From positions 62,001 to 126,000 of the forward strand of contig NZ_NVXQ01000004.1 of the NCBI RefSeq assembly GCF_002733955.1: 64,000 nt of DNA, written 5' to 3'. This document shows, one piece after another, positions 52,583 to 62,236 of the stretch. Numbering within the stretch: position 1 is the first letter of the stretch; each line of letters begins with the position of its first letter. The notes under the pieces were generated by a model, which saw nothing but the letters and a program-made list of their open reading frames with translations, was not told where the DNA came from and did no database searches. A program made the translations under genes and the position numbers. This DNA is from Hoeflea sp. (lineage in GTDB: Bacteria > Pseudomonadota > Alphaproteobacteria > Rhizobiales > Rhizobiaceae).

Positions 52583-54499
52583 TCAGGCTGACTTTTTCTC
52601 ATCGTCGTCGCCGTCGACTTCCTCGAAGTCTGCGTCAACGATGGTTTCCTCGCCTTCGGCTCCGGCTTCGGCAGCGCCTTCTTCCGTCTGGCTCTGCTCA
52701 TACATGGCCTGGCCGAGCTTCATGGAAACTTCCATGAGGGTCTGGCTCTTGGCCTGGATGTCCTCTGCGTCAGGCTCTTCCGCTTCCACCGAAGCCTTCA
52801 GCGCGGCAATCGCATCGGCGATGGCTGTGCGATCCTCTTCCGAGACCTTGTCGCCATAGTCCTTGAGCGACTGTTCCGAAGAGTGGATCAGGCTTTCGCC
52901 CTGGTTCTTGGCCTCGACCACGGCGCGGCGCTTCTTGTCGGCCTCGGCGTTGGATTCGGCTTCCTTGATCATCGCGTCGATATCGTCGTCGGAGAGACCA
53001 CCGGATGCCTGGATACGGATCTGGTGCTCCTTGCCGGTGCCCTTGTCCTTGGCCGAGACATTGACGATGCCGTTGGCGTCGATATCGAAGGTGACTTCGA
53101 TCTGCGGCACGCCGCGCGGCGCCGGCGGAATGCCGACGAGGTCGAACTGGCCGAGGATCTTGTTGTCGGCCGCCATTTCACGCTCGCCCTGGAAGACCCG
53201 GATGGTCACCGCGTTCTGATTGTCTTCAGCGGTCGAGAACACCTGGCTCTTCTTGGTCGGGATCGTGGTGTTGCGGTCGATCAGGCGGGTGAACACGCCA
53301 CCCAGCGTTTCGATGCCGAGCGACAGCGGGGTCACGTCGAGCAGCAGCACGTCCTTGACGTCGCCCTGCAGAACGCCGGCCTGGATGGCAGCACCCATGG
53401 CCACCACTTCGTCCGGGTTCACGCCCTTGTGCGGATCCTTGCCGAAGAACTTCTTCACCACTTCCTGGATCTTGGGCATGCGGGTCATGCCGCCGACCAG
53501 AACCACTTCGTCGATCTCGCCGGACTGGAGGCCCGCATCCTTGAGCGCAGCCTTGCACGGAGCGATGGTGCGCTGGACGAAATCATCGACCAGGCTTTCG
53601 AACTTGGAGCGGCTGAGCTTGAGCGTCAGGTGCTTCGGACCCGAGGCGTCGGCGGTGATGAAGGGCAGGTTGATTTCGGTCTGCGAGGCAGACGAAAGCT
53701 CGATCTTGGCCTTCTCGGCAGCTTCCTTGAGACGCTGCAGCGCGAGCTTGTCCTGCTTGAGGTCAATGCCCTGCTCTTTCTTGAACTCGTCGGCCAGATA
53801 GCCAACCAGACGCATGTCGAAGTCTTCACCACCGAGGAAGGTGTCGCCATTGGTCGACTTCACTTCGAAGACGCCATCGCCGATCTCGAGGATCGAGACG
53901 TCGAAGGTGCCGCCGCCAAGGTCGTAAACGGCAATGGTCTTGCCTTCGGTCTTGTCGAGGCCGTAGGCGAGAGCCGCAGCGGTCGGCTCGTTGATGATGC
54001 GCAGGACTTCGAGACCGGCGATCTTGCCGGCGTCCTTGGTGGCCTGACGCTGGGCGTCATTGAAGTAGGCCGGAACGGTGATGACGGCCTTCTCGACCTG
54101 TTCACCGAGATAGGATTCTGCGGTTTCCTTCATCTTCTGAAGGATCATTGCGGAGATCTGAGCCGGAGAATACTTGTCGCCATTGGCTTCAACCCAGGCA
54201 TCGCCATTGTCGCCGCGGACAATCTTGAACGGGACCAGTTCCTGGTCCTTGGCAACGGCCTTGTCTTCAAAGCGGCGGCCGATCAGACGCTTGACCGCAA
54301 AAAGAGTGTTTTCCGGGTTGGTGACGGCCTGGCGCTTGGCCGGCTGTCCGACCAGGCGTTCGCCGTCGTCACTGAAAGCGACCATGGATGGTGTGGTGCG
54401 GGCGCCTTCCGCATTTTCGATCACGCGGGCGTCCTTGCCATCCATCACTGCGACGCAGGAGTTGGTGGTTCCGAGGTCGATACCGATTACTTTAGCCAT
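52583..54499 (-). CDS. dnaK: Chaperone protein DnaK (Hsp70)
   Basis: ATP-driven folding chaperone of 638 aa. The nucleotide-binding domain opens with [19 protein letters not shown]; the three Hsp70 signatures are [24 protein letters not shown] near 195 and [15 protein letters not shown] near 335. The linker and substrate-binding domain follow ([17 protein letters not shown] near 388), and the tail ends in an acidic [13 protein letters not shown], close to the conserved EEVDDD-K tail. AAGGAG lies upstream of the ATG. A strong terminator follows. Heat-shock control is expected; see the promoter entry. Confidence 0.99.
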   Translation of the reverse strand: MAKVIGIDLGTTNSCVAVMDGKDARVIENAEGARTTPSMVAFSDDGERLVGQPAKRQAVTNPENTLFAVKRLIGRRFEDKAVAKDQELVPFKIVRGDNGDAWVEANGDKYSPAQISAMILQKMKETAESYLGEQVEKAVITVPAYFNDAQRQATKDAGKIAGLEVLRIINEPTAAALAYGLDKTEGKTIAVYDLGGGTFDVSILEIGDGVFEVKSTNGDTFLGGEDFDMRLVGYLADEFKKEQGIDLKQDKLALQRLKEAAEKAKIELSSASQTEINLPFITADASGPKHLTLKLSRSKFESLVDDFVQRTIAPCKAALKDAGLQSGEIDEVVLVGGMTRMPKIQEVVKKFFGKDPHKGVNPDEVVAMGAAIQAGVLQGDVKDVLLLDVTPLSLGIETLGGVFTRLIDRNTTIPTKKSQVFSTAEDNQNAVTIRVFQGEREMAADNKILGQFDLVGIPPAPRGVPQIEVTFDIDANGIVNVSAKDKGTGKEHQIRIQASGGLSDDDIDAMIKEAESNAEADKKRRAVVEAKNQGESLIHSSEQSLKDYGDKVSEEDRTAIADAIAALKASVEAEEPDAEDIQAKSQTLMEVSMKLGQAMYEQSQTEEGAAEAGAEGEETIVDADFEEVDGDDDEKKSA

Positions 54500-54659
54500 A
54501 TTGAATTCTCCTTGAAGCGAGCTGCCGGGACCCGGTCAGGCGTTCCATTCGACAGCCCCTAACGGGACTCTAACTGAAAACAGGATGACCCGTGTCATCC
54601 GTCTCCGCTCTCTTGGTCAGGACCATGTTGAAGAAGGCCCCGCCCGAAGCGTTGAGCCG

Positions 54660-54689
54660 TATATAAGAATGTCACCTGCAGACTGCAAG
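54660..54689 (-). promoter_or_regulatory. Candidate dnaK promoter
   Basis: On the minus strand CTTGCA (54684-54689) is followed after 18 bases by TATATA (54660-54665), about 160 bp before the dnaK start. CTTG at -35 is shared by rhizobial sigma-70 and RpoH promoters, so either factor is possible. No CIRCE-type repeat was seen. Confidence 0.4.
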
Positions 54690-54775
54690 CGTCTGAGGAA
54701 ACGCAGATTGCACGATTTTGTCGGTTTTTTTCGGGCTAAAATGGCCCAATTGCCCGACAATTGACCTTCACCCTG

Positions 54776-56983
54776 TCAGTTGCCCATCAGAATGTCGAGC
54801 AAGGTGGTCTGCCTGGCTCCGTTTGGCTGCGGCGGCGCCGAGCCGACGTCTGCCGGCGGGGTGAGAAAATTGTTGTCGGTGGCGCTGGTCGCATCCCGCG
54901 AGACTGGAACAGGCGACAGGTCCCTGACCAGACCGGCCACCGGATCATCATCTTCGGCGCCGGTTGCATCAATCACCACCGGTGGCCGCGGACCGCCGAC
55001 CGGAAGATTGGCCGGCGGCAGTCCGGAGTGGGCAGCCTGCATGAACTGCTTCCAGGTTTCGGCCGGAAGACCGCCACCGGTGACATTCTTCATCGGCTTG
55101 CCATCGTCATTGCCGAACCAGACACCGGTTGCGAGATTGGCGGTGTAGCCGACAAACAGCGCGTCGCGGTAGGACTGCGTGGTTCCGGTCTTGCCTGCGG
55201 CGGGCCAGCCCTCGAGGCGAGCTTTGGTTCCGGTGCCCTCCTCGACCACGCGCACCAGCATCTGGTTCATCATTGCAGCGACGGCGGGATCGATGACGCG
55301 GGGCGGGTTGGCATAGGCGTTCTCGTAAAGCACCTTGCCGTCATGGGTGGTGACCCGTCGAATGACGTGCGGCGTCGCCTTGTAGCCACCATTCATGAAG
55401 GCGGCATAGGCGCCGGTCAGTTCCAGCAGCGAGACTTCCGATGTGCCAAGCGCAATCGAGGCATTGGCCTTGAGCGGCGCTTCGATGCCGAGCCGGCGGG
55501 CGGTCTTGACCACGGTCTTGGGGCCGACTTCCATCACCAGCTGAGCTGCAACCGTGTTGAGCGAATGGGTCAGGGCCTCCGAGAGCGTGACCTCGCCACG
55601 ATACTTGTTGTTGTAGTTCTCGGGTGTCCATTTGCCGATTTTCACCGGCGCATCATTGCGCACCGACAAGGGCGTGCGGCCCTGCTCCAGTGCTGCGGCA
55701 TAGACAATCGGCTTGAAGGCGGAGCCCGGCTGGCGCAGCGCGTCGGTGGCCCGGTCAAACTGGCTGGTGGCATATTCGCGGCCGCCGATAAGCGACCTGA
55801 CGGCGCCGGTGCCATCGAGCGAGACAAGCGCCCCCTGGCTGACATTGAACTTGGCGCCGTTTTTCTCGAGCGTGGCCCGAAGCGCTTTCTCGGCCTCGCG
55901 CTGAAGCTGGAAGTCGATGGTGGTTTCGACGACCAGATCTTCGGAGATCTTGCCGACCAGATCCGGCAGGCGCTGCATCACCAGATCGGCGACATAATTT
56001 TCCGACCCGGTCCAGTAGCTCTTCGCGCGGACTTGCGGGCTGGTCAGGGCCGTGGCGATCTCGCTGTCGGAAACCACGCCCTGATCGCGCATGGCAGCCA
56101 GAACCAGCTGGCCGCGGGCTTCGGCCGCCTTCGGGTTGCGCGCCGGCGAGAGCCGTGACGGCGCCTTGAGCAGGCCCGCCAGAAGGGCAGCTTCTGCGAG
56201 CGAGACATCGCTGGCCGGCTTGCGGAAATAGCGCCGCGACGCCGCCTCGACGCCGTAAGCGCCGGAACCGAAGAACACCCGGTTGAGATACATTTCCAGG
56301 ATCTGGTCCTTGGAGAAGCGGTGTTCGAGCCACAGCGACAGCAGCACTTCCTGCACCTTGCGCTCGATGGTGCGTTCTGGCGACAGGAACAGGTTCTTGG
56401 CCAATTGCTGGGTCAGCGTCGACCCGCCCTGGACCATCCGCCCGGCCATGACATTGGCCACCATGGCGCGCGCCAGGCCGATCGGATCAACACCGAAATG
56501 CGAATAGAAGCGGCGATCCTCGATCGCGATCACGGCCTCGGGAATATAGGGTGACATGTCGCCCAGCAGCAGGGCTTCGCCGCCGGTGGCACCGCGATTG
56601 GCCATGGTTTCGCCATTGACCGAGACAATCTTGACGTTGGGCGGACGATCGGGGATCGACCAGGTCGCCGCACTTGGCATGCGCGCGCCATAGAAAATGA
56701 CAACGCCGGCAATGGCGATCCCGCCCCAGATGCCGAGCACACAGCACCAGTAGATAGTCGAGCGTAGCGCGCCGGTGATGCGGCCGCGGGATGTGCGGCC
56801 CCTTGGCTTGCGGGCTTTGGACTGAGGTTTCTTGCGGCGTTTGGTCGAGGCTGTTTTGGCGGCTGATTTCGACGCGGTCCTGCCTGCCACGCGCTCGTCC
56901 GCGAGGGTACGCGATCCACCCTTTGGCCGGCTTCCCTCAAAGGAAGGCTCGATGCGGCTTCGGGTTGTTTTCTTGCGCGCCAT
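54776..56983 (-). CDS. mrcA: Penicillin-binding protein 1A, bifunctional transglycosylase/transpeptidase
   Basis: Class A PBP of 735 aa that polymerises and cross-links peptidoglycan. The N-terminal 75 residues are a lysine/arginine-rich cytoplasmic tail, then one membrane helix (IYWCCVLGIWGGIAIAGVVI). The GT51 glycosyltransferase has AIEDRRFYSHFGVD and GGSTLTQQLAKNLFLS. The transpeptidase has the SxxK nucleophile in RQPGSAFKPIVY, SLN in THSLNTVAAQL, and KTGTTQS near the C-terminus. I start at ATG 56981-56983 (MARKKTTRSR); the frame is open 37 codons upstream without family resemblance. The C-terminal 60 residues are a disordered proline-rich extension. Confidence 0.95.
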   Translation of the reverse strand: MARKKTTRSRIEPSFEGSRPKGGSRTLADERVAGRTASKSAAKTASTKRRKKPQSKARKPRGRTSRGRITGALRSTIYWCCVLGIWGGIAIAGVVIFYGARMPSAATWSIPDRPPNVKIVSVNGETMANRGATGGEALLLGDMSPYIPEAVIAIEDRRFYSHFGVDPIGLARAMVANVMAGRMVQGGSTLTQQLAKNLFLSPERTIERKVQEVLLSLWLEHRFSKDQILEMYLNRVFFGSGAYGVEAASRRYFRKPASDVSLAEAALLAGLLKAPSRLSPARNPKAAEARGQLVLAAMRDQGVVSDSEIATALTSPQVRAKSYWTGSENYVADLVMQRLPDLVGKISEDLVVETTIDFQLQREAEKALRATLEKNGAKFNVSQGALVSLDGTGAVRSLIGGREYATSQFDRATDALRQPGSAFKPIVYAAALEQGRTPLSVRNDAPVKIGKWTPENYNNKYRGEVTLSEALTHSLNTVAAQLVMEVGPKTVVKTARRLGIEAPLKANASIALGTSEVSLLELTGAYAAFMNGGYKATPHVIRRVTTHDGKVLYENAYANPPRVIDPAVAAMMNQMLVRVVEEGTGTKARLEGWPAAGKTGTTQSYRDALFVGYTANLATGVWFGNDDGKPMKNVTGGGLPAETWKQFMQAAHSGLPPANLPVGGPRPPVVIDATGAEDDDPVAGLVRDLSPVPVSRDATSATDNNFLTPPADVGSAPPQPNGARQTTLLDILMGN

Positions 56984-57211
56984 GAAGGGTCCGGATGCTG
57001 GTCTGTCCCGGCAGCTGGCGCAACCGGTGGGTTGGGCGCTGGGTCCGGGGTTTGGTTTCACAGCAATTGCGGACGGAGACGTTGAATGTCCCATTCCGAA
57101 ACTGCCCGGCGATCTGGAAACACCCTAAATGCGACGATTTAAGGGGTGGTTAAGGAAACCACCCCTTTGACGATGCGGAGACCAGCTGCGCGCTTGGACC
57201 GCGACCCGGTG

Positions 57212-58603
57212 TCAGCGCTGAGACAGCGCGTCGAGGATGCGCACCCAGGAGCGGATACCCTTGGCAAAGGAGGTTAGGTCGTATTTTTCGTTGGGGGAAT
57301 GGATCCGGTCGTCGGTCAGGCCGTAGCCGCACAGCACCGACTGCAGCCCGAGAATGTTCTGGAAATCACCAACGATGGGGATCGAACCGCCCATGCCGAT
57401 CGTCACCGCAGGTTTTGGCCATTCATCGGTGAGCGCATTGCGGGTCTTGGTGACCACGGGCGAATCAAACGGCAACTGGATGGCAGGCGAACCGCCATGC
57501 GGGGCATAGCTGACCGTGCAATCGGCCGGCAAGCGGGCTTCGACATGGGCGCGGAAGGCGGCGCGGACCTGATCGGGATCCTGCTTGCCGACGAGGCGGA
57601 AAGAGACCTTGGCCGAGGCCTTGGCCGCGATCACGGTCTTGAAGCCTTCTCCGGTGTAACCGCCCCACATGCCGTTGACCTCGGCCGTGGGCCGCGCCCA
57701 GGTCTGTTCCAGCACGGAACGTCCCTGTTCGCCCGAGGGCACCGAGAGACCGACTTCGCCAAGGAAATCCTCAGCCGTCCGGCCAAGGCTGTCCCAGCTG
57801 GCGAGCACCTGGGCCGGGGTTTCCTCGACGCCGTCGTAGAAGCCGTCCAATGTCACGCGCCCGGTTTCATCGTGCAGATCGGCGAGGATCTTTGACAGGA
57901 TGTGCAGCGGGTTGGCGGCGGCGCCGCCGAACAGGCCGGAATGCAGATCCCGGTCGGCGGCGTGGATGGTGACTTCCTCGCCGACCAGGCCGCGAAGGGC
58001 GACGGCGATTGCCGGTGTTTCCGGGTCCCACATGCCGGTGTCGCAGACCAGGGCGCACTCGGCCTTGAGCTCCTCGGCATTGGCTTCAAGGAATGGCTTG
58101 AGCGAAGGCGAGCCGGATTCCTCCTCGCCTTCGAACAGGATGGTGATGCGGCAGGGCAGCGTCCCGGATGCCGCCTTCCAGGCGCGGCAGGCCTCGACGA
58201 AGGTCATCAGCTGGCCCTTGTCGTCGGAGGCGCCGCGGCCGGTGATCGCCTTGCGGCCCGGGGCAATTTCCTTGATTGCCGGTTCGAATGGCGGATCAAC
58301 CCAGAGATCGAGCGGATCGACCGGCTGCACATCGTAATGGCCGTAAAACAGATAATGCGGTGCATCGGGCGTGGCGCCGGCATGATGGGCGACAACCATG
58401 GGATGGCCGGGGGTGTCGCGGAGGCTGGCGTCGAAGCCGAGCACTGTGAGTTCATCGACCAGCCACTGACCGGCGCGGCGGCACTCGGGCGCATAGGCCG
58501 GGTCGGTCGAGATCGACTGGATGCGCAGAAGACCGAACAGGCGCTCGAGGCTGTCATCGAGATTGGTGTCGGCTGCGGAAAGGGCGGCGGTCAGGTCAGT
58601 CAT
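57212..58603 (-). CDS. M20/M25/M40 family dipeptidase
   Basis: Two-zinc metallopeptidase of 463 aa. Ligand motifs: FYGHYDVQPVD (His/Asp near 89-91), GRGASDDKGQ (bridging Asp near 121), catalytic Glu-Glu in LFEGEEESGSPS near 154-155, and VCDTGMWDP near 183. The inserted lid domain AADRDLHSGLFGGAAANPLH follows. This is the CNDP-like dipeptidase group that cleaves dipeptides in the cytoplasm. In rhizobia this gene commonly lies next to polA with a small RNA between them, as here. Start ATG 58601-58603. Confidence 0.93.
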   Translation of the reverse strand: MTDLTAALSAADTNLDDSLERLFGLLRIQSISTDPAYAPECRRAGQWLVDELTVLGFDASLRDTPGHPMVVAHHAGATPDAPHYLFYGHYDVQPVDPLDLWVDPPFEPAIKEIAPGRKAITGRGASDDKGQLMTFVEACRAWKAASGTLPCRITILFEGEEESGSPSLKPFLEANAEELKAECALVCDTGMWDPETPAIAVALRGLVGEEVTIHAADRDLHSGLFGGAAANPLHILSKILADLHDETGRVTLDGFYDGVEETPAQVLASWDSLGRTAEDFLGEVGLSVPSGEQGRSVLEQTWARPTAEVNGMWGGYTGEGFKTVIAAKASAKVSFRLVGKQDPDQVRAAFRAHVEARLPADCTVSYAPHGGSPAIQLPFDSPVVTKTRNALTDEWPKPAVTIGMGGSIPIVGDFQNILGLQSVLCGYGLTDDRIHSPNEKYDLTSFAKGIRSWVRILDALSQR

Positions 58604-58656
58604 GGGATGCTCCGGAGGGAATCAGAAGCGCTGAGACTAGAGCATGATGCGATCAT

Positions 58657-58812
58657 AAAAAAGAAAAGCCGCCATGGCCGGAGGGGAAGGGCCATGGCGG
58701 CATATTGTCAGGACAAGGGCCTATAAGGGGGGCGGGGCGGCCCTTGTCCATAGTCTGGAAACGGCGGGGGACGAGCCGGGATCCAGACATCGGCTTATTC
58801 GTTCGCCGGTGA
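58657..58812 (-). ncRNA. Alpha-r7 (Smr7C)-like small RNA candidate
   Basis: Intergenic between the dipeptidase and polA genes, on the minus strand. Three stem-loops follow each other: GTCTGGA/TCCAGAC (58753-58788), a perfect 11-pair GGACAAGGGCC/GGCCCTTGTCC (58711-58749), and a terminator GCCGCCATGGCC/GGCCATGGCGGC (58668-58701) running into TTTTCTTTTTT. A CTTGAA at 58841-58846 is a possible -35, which puts the start near 58810 and the length near 155 nt. From memory, the rhizobial alpha-r7 sRNA is about 150 nt, has three hairpins and lies beside polA. Sequence homology was not tested. No ORF of note occurs in it. Confidence 0.7.
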
Positions 58813-59179
58813 TTGACATCTGGTTCGGGGAATGTGGCTTTTCAAGGACACGGAGTGTTGCGCAAGATTACAAATCGGTAACCATTGTGTGATCGCGATC
58901 GAGCGCCCGGGGCTGCGGATATGCACGCGTTGAACACCGAAATCTACATTCCGTGCGAATAATCAATAATTTAGCAAGATCAAATACGCCTGAACCAAAG
59001 GTGGTATCTGGATCATTGATGCAATCTGACAAAAATCGCGGCAGATCACATTAATTCTTGCAGCTCCGCCCGGCTGCAAGAAAGCAGCAGCTTTTGCGAA
59101 AAAGCGCATGGAGAGAATTGCTGCGCATAGAAGCAAAGCGTTGTGGACCTTGGACGCACCCCGCGCTAATCCTTGCCTC
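58813..59179. other. Intergenic region upstream of polA
   Basis: About 370 bp between the sRNA candidate and polA. The left part should hold the sRNA promoter and the right part the polA promoter; the stretch 58950-59100 is AT-richer. I see no ORF, repeat or structured element that I can support. Confidence 0.5.
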
Positions 59180-62107
59180 ATGAAAAAAGGTGATCATCTC
59201 TTCCTCGTCGACGGTTCGGGCTACATTTTCCGTGCCTACCACGCACTGCCGCCGCTGACCCGCAAATCCGACGGCCTGCCGGTGGGCGCCGTATCGGGTT
59301 TCTGCAACATGCTGTGGAAGCTGCTGTCGGATGCGCGCGACACGTCCGTTGGCGTGACGCCAACGCATTTTGCGGTGATCTTCGACTATTCGTCGAAAAC
59401 ATTCCGCAACGAGCTGTACCCCGAATACAAGGCCAACCGCTCGGCGCCGCCGGAAGATCTGGTGCCGCAATTCTCCGTCATCCGCGAAGCCACGCGGGCC
59501 TTCGATCTGCCCTGCATCGAGGTCGAAGGCTTCGAGGCCGACGACCTGATCGCCACCTATGCGCGGCTGGCGCGGGAAGCCGGCGCCGATGTCACGGTGA
59601 TCTCGTCGGACAAGGACCTGATGCAGCTGGTCGGGCCGCAGGTGTCGATGTATGATTCGATGAAGGACCGGCAGATCGGCGTTCCCGAAGTCATCGAGAA
59701 ATGGGGCGTGCCGCCCGAGAAGATGATCGATCTGCAGGCGCTGACCGGCGATTCGGTCGACAATGTTCCCGGAATTCCCGGCATCGGGCCGAAGACAGCA
59801 GCCCAGCTGATCGAACAGTTCGGCGATCTCGACACGCTTCTGGAACGCGCCGGCGAAATCAAGCAGAACAAGCGGCGCGAGAACATCATCGAATTTGCCG
59901 ACAAGGCGCGGATCTCCCGCGAGCTGGTCCGGCTCAGGGATGATGTCGAGGTTACCGAGAAACTCGATGAGCTGGTGCTCAACCCGCTCGACGGACCGAA
60001 GCTGGTGTCGTTTCTAAAGGGTATGGAATTCACGTCGCTGACACGCCGGGTGGCCGAGGCGACAGAGACCGATGCCAGCAATATCGATGCCGCCGAGGTT
60101 GCTGTTGATGCGGCCGCCGAGATGCGCGGACCGGATCTCGATCCCGGCCAGGGGTCCAACAAGGGCGAGATCGACGACACGCCGCAGGGTCTGGCCAAGC
60201 GGCGCGCCGAAGCGGCGGGCTCGGCCAAGATCGACACCAGCTCATACGAGACGCTGAGCAGCATCGACCAGCTCAAGGTCTGGTGCGTGCACGCGCGCGA
60301 GACCGGGCTGGTGGCGTTTGACACCGAAACCACCTCGCTTGATGCAATGCAGGCAGACCTGGTCGGCTTCTCGCTGGCGGTCGCGGAGACCGCGCCCGAC
60401 ACCGGCGAGCTGAAGGTCAAGGCCTGTTACGCGCCGCTGGCCCATTCCAACGGCGCCGGCGACCTGCTTGGCGGCGGCGGGGCGCAACCCGGCCAGATGC
60501 CGATGCGCGCAGCGCTTGACGAGCTCAAGGCCCTGCTTGAAGACCCGGCGGTTCTCAAGGTCGGGCAGAACCTGAAATACGACATGCTGGTGCTGGCGCA
60601 GCACGGTATATCGATCAAGAGTTTCGACGACACGATGCTGCTGTCTTACGTGCTGGAAGCCGGCGCCGGCGGGCATGGCATGGATTCGCTGTCGGAGCGC
60701 TGGCTCGGGCACAAGACCATCAGCTACAAGGACGTGACCGGCTCGGGCAAGAGCGCGATCCCGTTTGCCGAGGTGCAGATCGACAAGGCAACCGCCTATG
60801 CGGCGGAAGACGCCGATGTGACGCTGAGATTGTGGCATGTGCTCAAGCAACGGCTGGTCTCGGACGGGCTGGCCTCGGTCTACGAGCGGCTGGAGCGGCC
60901 GCTGGCGCCGGTGCTGATGCGGATGGAAGGGCACGGCATCCGCGTCGACCGGCAGATCCTGTCGCGGCTTTCGGGCGAACTGGCCCAGGGAGCGGCGGCG
61001 CTGGAGGCCGAAATTCAGGAACTGGCCGGCGAGAGCTTCAATGTCGGCTCGCCCAGGCAGCTCGGCGAGATCCTGTTTGACAAGATGAGCCTGCCCGGCG
61101 GCACCAAAACCAAGACCGGGCAATGGTCGACCACGGCCCAGGCACTCGAGGATCTTGCGGCCGCCGGCCATGAGCTGCCGCGCAAGATTGTCGACTGGCG
61201 GCAGCTGACCAAGCTGAAATCGACCTATACCGACGCGCTTCCAGGCTTCATCAATCCCCGGACGCAGCGGGTGCACACGTCGTTTGCGATGGCGGCGACC
61301 ACCACCGGACGGCTGTCCTCATCGGATCCGAATATCCAGAACATCCCGGTGCGCACCGCCGCCGGCCGCAAGATCCGTACCGCCTTCATTGCCGAACCGG
61401 GCAATGTGCTGATCTCGGCCGACTACAGCCAGATCGAACTTCGGGTGCTGGCGCATGTCGCCAATATTCCGCAGCTAACTCAGGCCTTTGCCGACGGCGT
61501 CGACATTCACGCCATGACGGCGTCGGAAATGTTCGGGGTGCCGGTCGAAGGCATGCCTTCGGAAGTGCGCCGCCGTGCCAAGGCGATCAATTTCGGCATC
61601 ATCTACGGCATTTCGGCGTTTGGGCTGGCCAACCAGCTCAGCATCGAACGCTCGGAAGCGGGCGACTACATCAAGAAGTATTTCGAGCGCTTCCCCGGCA
61701 TCAAGGACTATATGGAAGCCACCAAGGCGGAAGCCAAGGAACATGGCTATGTGACGACGATCTTCGGCCGCCGGGCGCATTATCCGGAGATCCGCTCTTC
61801 CAATCCGCAGGTTCGCGCCTTCAACGAGCGTGCGGCGATCAACGCACCGATCCAGGGCTCCGCCGCCGATGTGATCCGCCGCGCCATGGTGCGGATGGAA
61901 CCGGCTCTGCAAAAGGCCGGCGCCAATGCCCGGCTGCTGCTGCAGGTTCACGACGAACTGATCTTCGAAGCGCCGGAAGCCGAGGCCGAAAAGATCATCC
62001 CGCTGATCGTCGAGGTGATGGAAAACGCCGCCATGCCGGCCGTCGACATGGCCGTGCCGCTGAAAGTCGACGCCCGCGCAGCGCTGAACTGGGACGAGGC
62101 GCACTAG
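59180..62107 (+). CDS. polA: DNA polymerase I
   Basis: Repair and Okazaki-fragment polymerase of 975 aa. The 5'-3' exonuclease domain starts HLFLVDGSGYIFRAYHALPP and has VEGFEADDLIATYARLA and GPKTAAQLIEQFG (helix-3-turn). After an acidic linker near residues 315-355, a 3'-5' proofreading domain keeps its acidic residues: FDTETTSLDA, QNLKYDMLVL and AYAAEDADVTLRLW. The polymerase domain has SADYSQIELRVLAHVA, the O-helix RRRAKAINFGIIYGIS and VHDELIFEAP. The frame opens at 59108, but the ATG at 59180 (MKKGDHLFLVDG) is the conserved start. Proofreading looks active, unlike some family members that lost it. Confidence 0.97.
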   Translation: MKKGDHLFLVDGSGYIFRAYHALPPLTRKSDGLPVGAVSGFCNMLWKLLSDARDTSVGVTPTHFAVIFDYSSKTFRNELYPEYKANRSAPPEDLVPQFSVIREATRAFDLPCIEVEGFEADDLIATYARLAREAGADVTVISSDKDLMQLVGPQVSMYDSMKDRQIGVPEVIEKWGVPPEKMIDLQALTGDSVDNVPGIPGIGPKTAAQLIEQFGDLDTLLERAGEIKQNKRRENIIEFADKARISRELVRLRDDVEVTEKLDELVLNPLDGPKLVSFLKGMEFTSLTRRVAEATETDASNIDAAEVAVDAAAEMRGPDLDPGQGSNKGEIDDTPQGLAKRRAEAAGSAKIDTSSYETLSSIDQLKVWCVHARETGLVAFDTETTSLDAMQADLVGFSLAVAETAPDTGELKVKACYAPLAHSNGAGDLLGGGGAQPGQMPMRAALDELKALLEDPAVLKVGQNLKYDMLVLAQHGISIKSFDDTMLLSYVLEAGAGGHGMDSLSERWLGHKTISYKDVTGSGKSAIPFAEVQIDKATAYAAEDADVTLRLWHVLKQRLVSDGLASVYERLERPLAPVLMRMEGHGIRVDRQILSRLSGELAQGAAALEAEIQELAGESFNVGSPRQLGEILFDKMSLPGGTKTKTGQWSTTAQALEDLAAAGHELPRKIVDWRQLTKLKSTYTDALPGFINPRTQRVHTSFAMAATTTGRLSSSDPNIQNIPVRTAAGRKIRTAFIAEPGNVLISADYSQIELRVLAHVANIPQLTQAFADGVDIHAMTASEMFGVPVEGMPSEVRRRAKAINFGIIYGISAFGLANQLSIERSEAGDYIKKYFERFPGIKDYMEATKAEAKEHGYVTTIFGRRAHYPEIRSSNPQVRAFNERAAINAPIQGSAADVIRRAMVRMEPALQKAGANARLLLQVHDELIFEAPEAEAEKIIPLIVEVMENAAMPAVDMAVPLKVDARAALNWDEAH

Positions 62108-62236
62108 AGCGTCGTTCGAAGGCTGCCCACACACGTGCGGGTCACCAAATTGTGACGCCGGGACAGGGGGCATTTATTTGACGCCTTCAAGGGCTTGTGG
62201 TGTGTGGACATGATCTGCCGCCTGAGGAGGACTGCC

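Noticed and set aside
52883-54562. 559-codon plus-strand open frame
   Set aside because: Antisense shadow of dnaK; the high-GC third positions of the real gene leave the opposite strand open. It shows no recognisable domain and ends with dnaK features on the other strand.
54720-54770. Possible terminator after PBP1A (GGGC/GCCC with nearby T-run)
   Set aside because: The T-run lies on the wrong side of the stem for the minus-strand message, and the stem has only four pairs.
62108-62236. TPP riboswitch upstream of the ynjB-like gene
   Set aside because: No THI-box core sequence or matching stem could be found.
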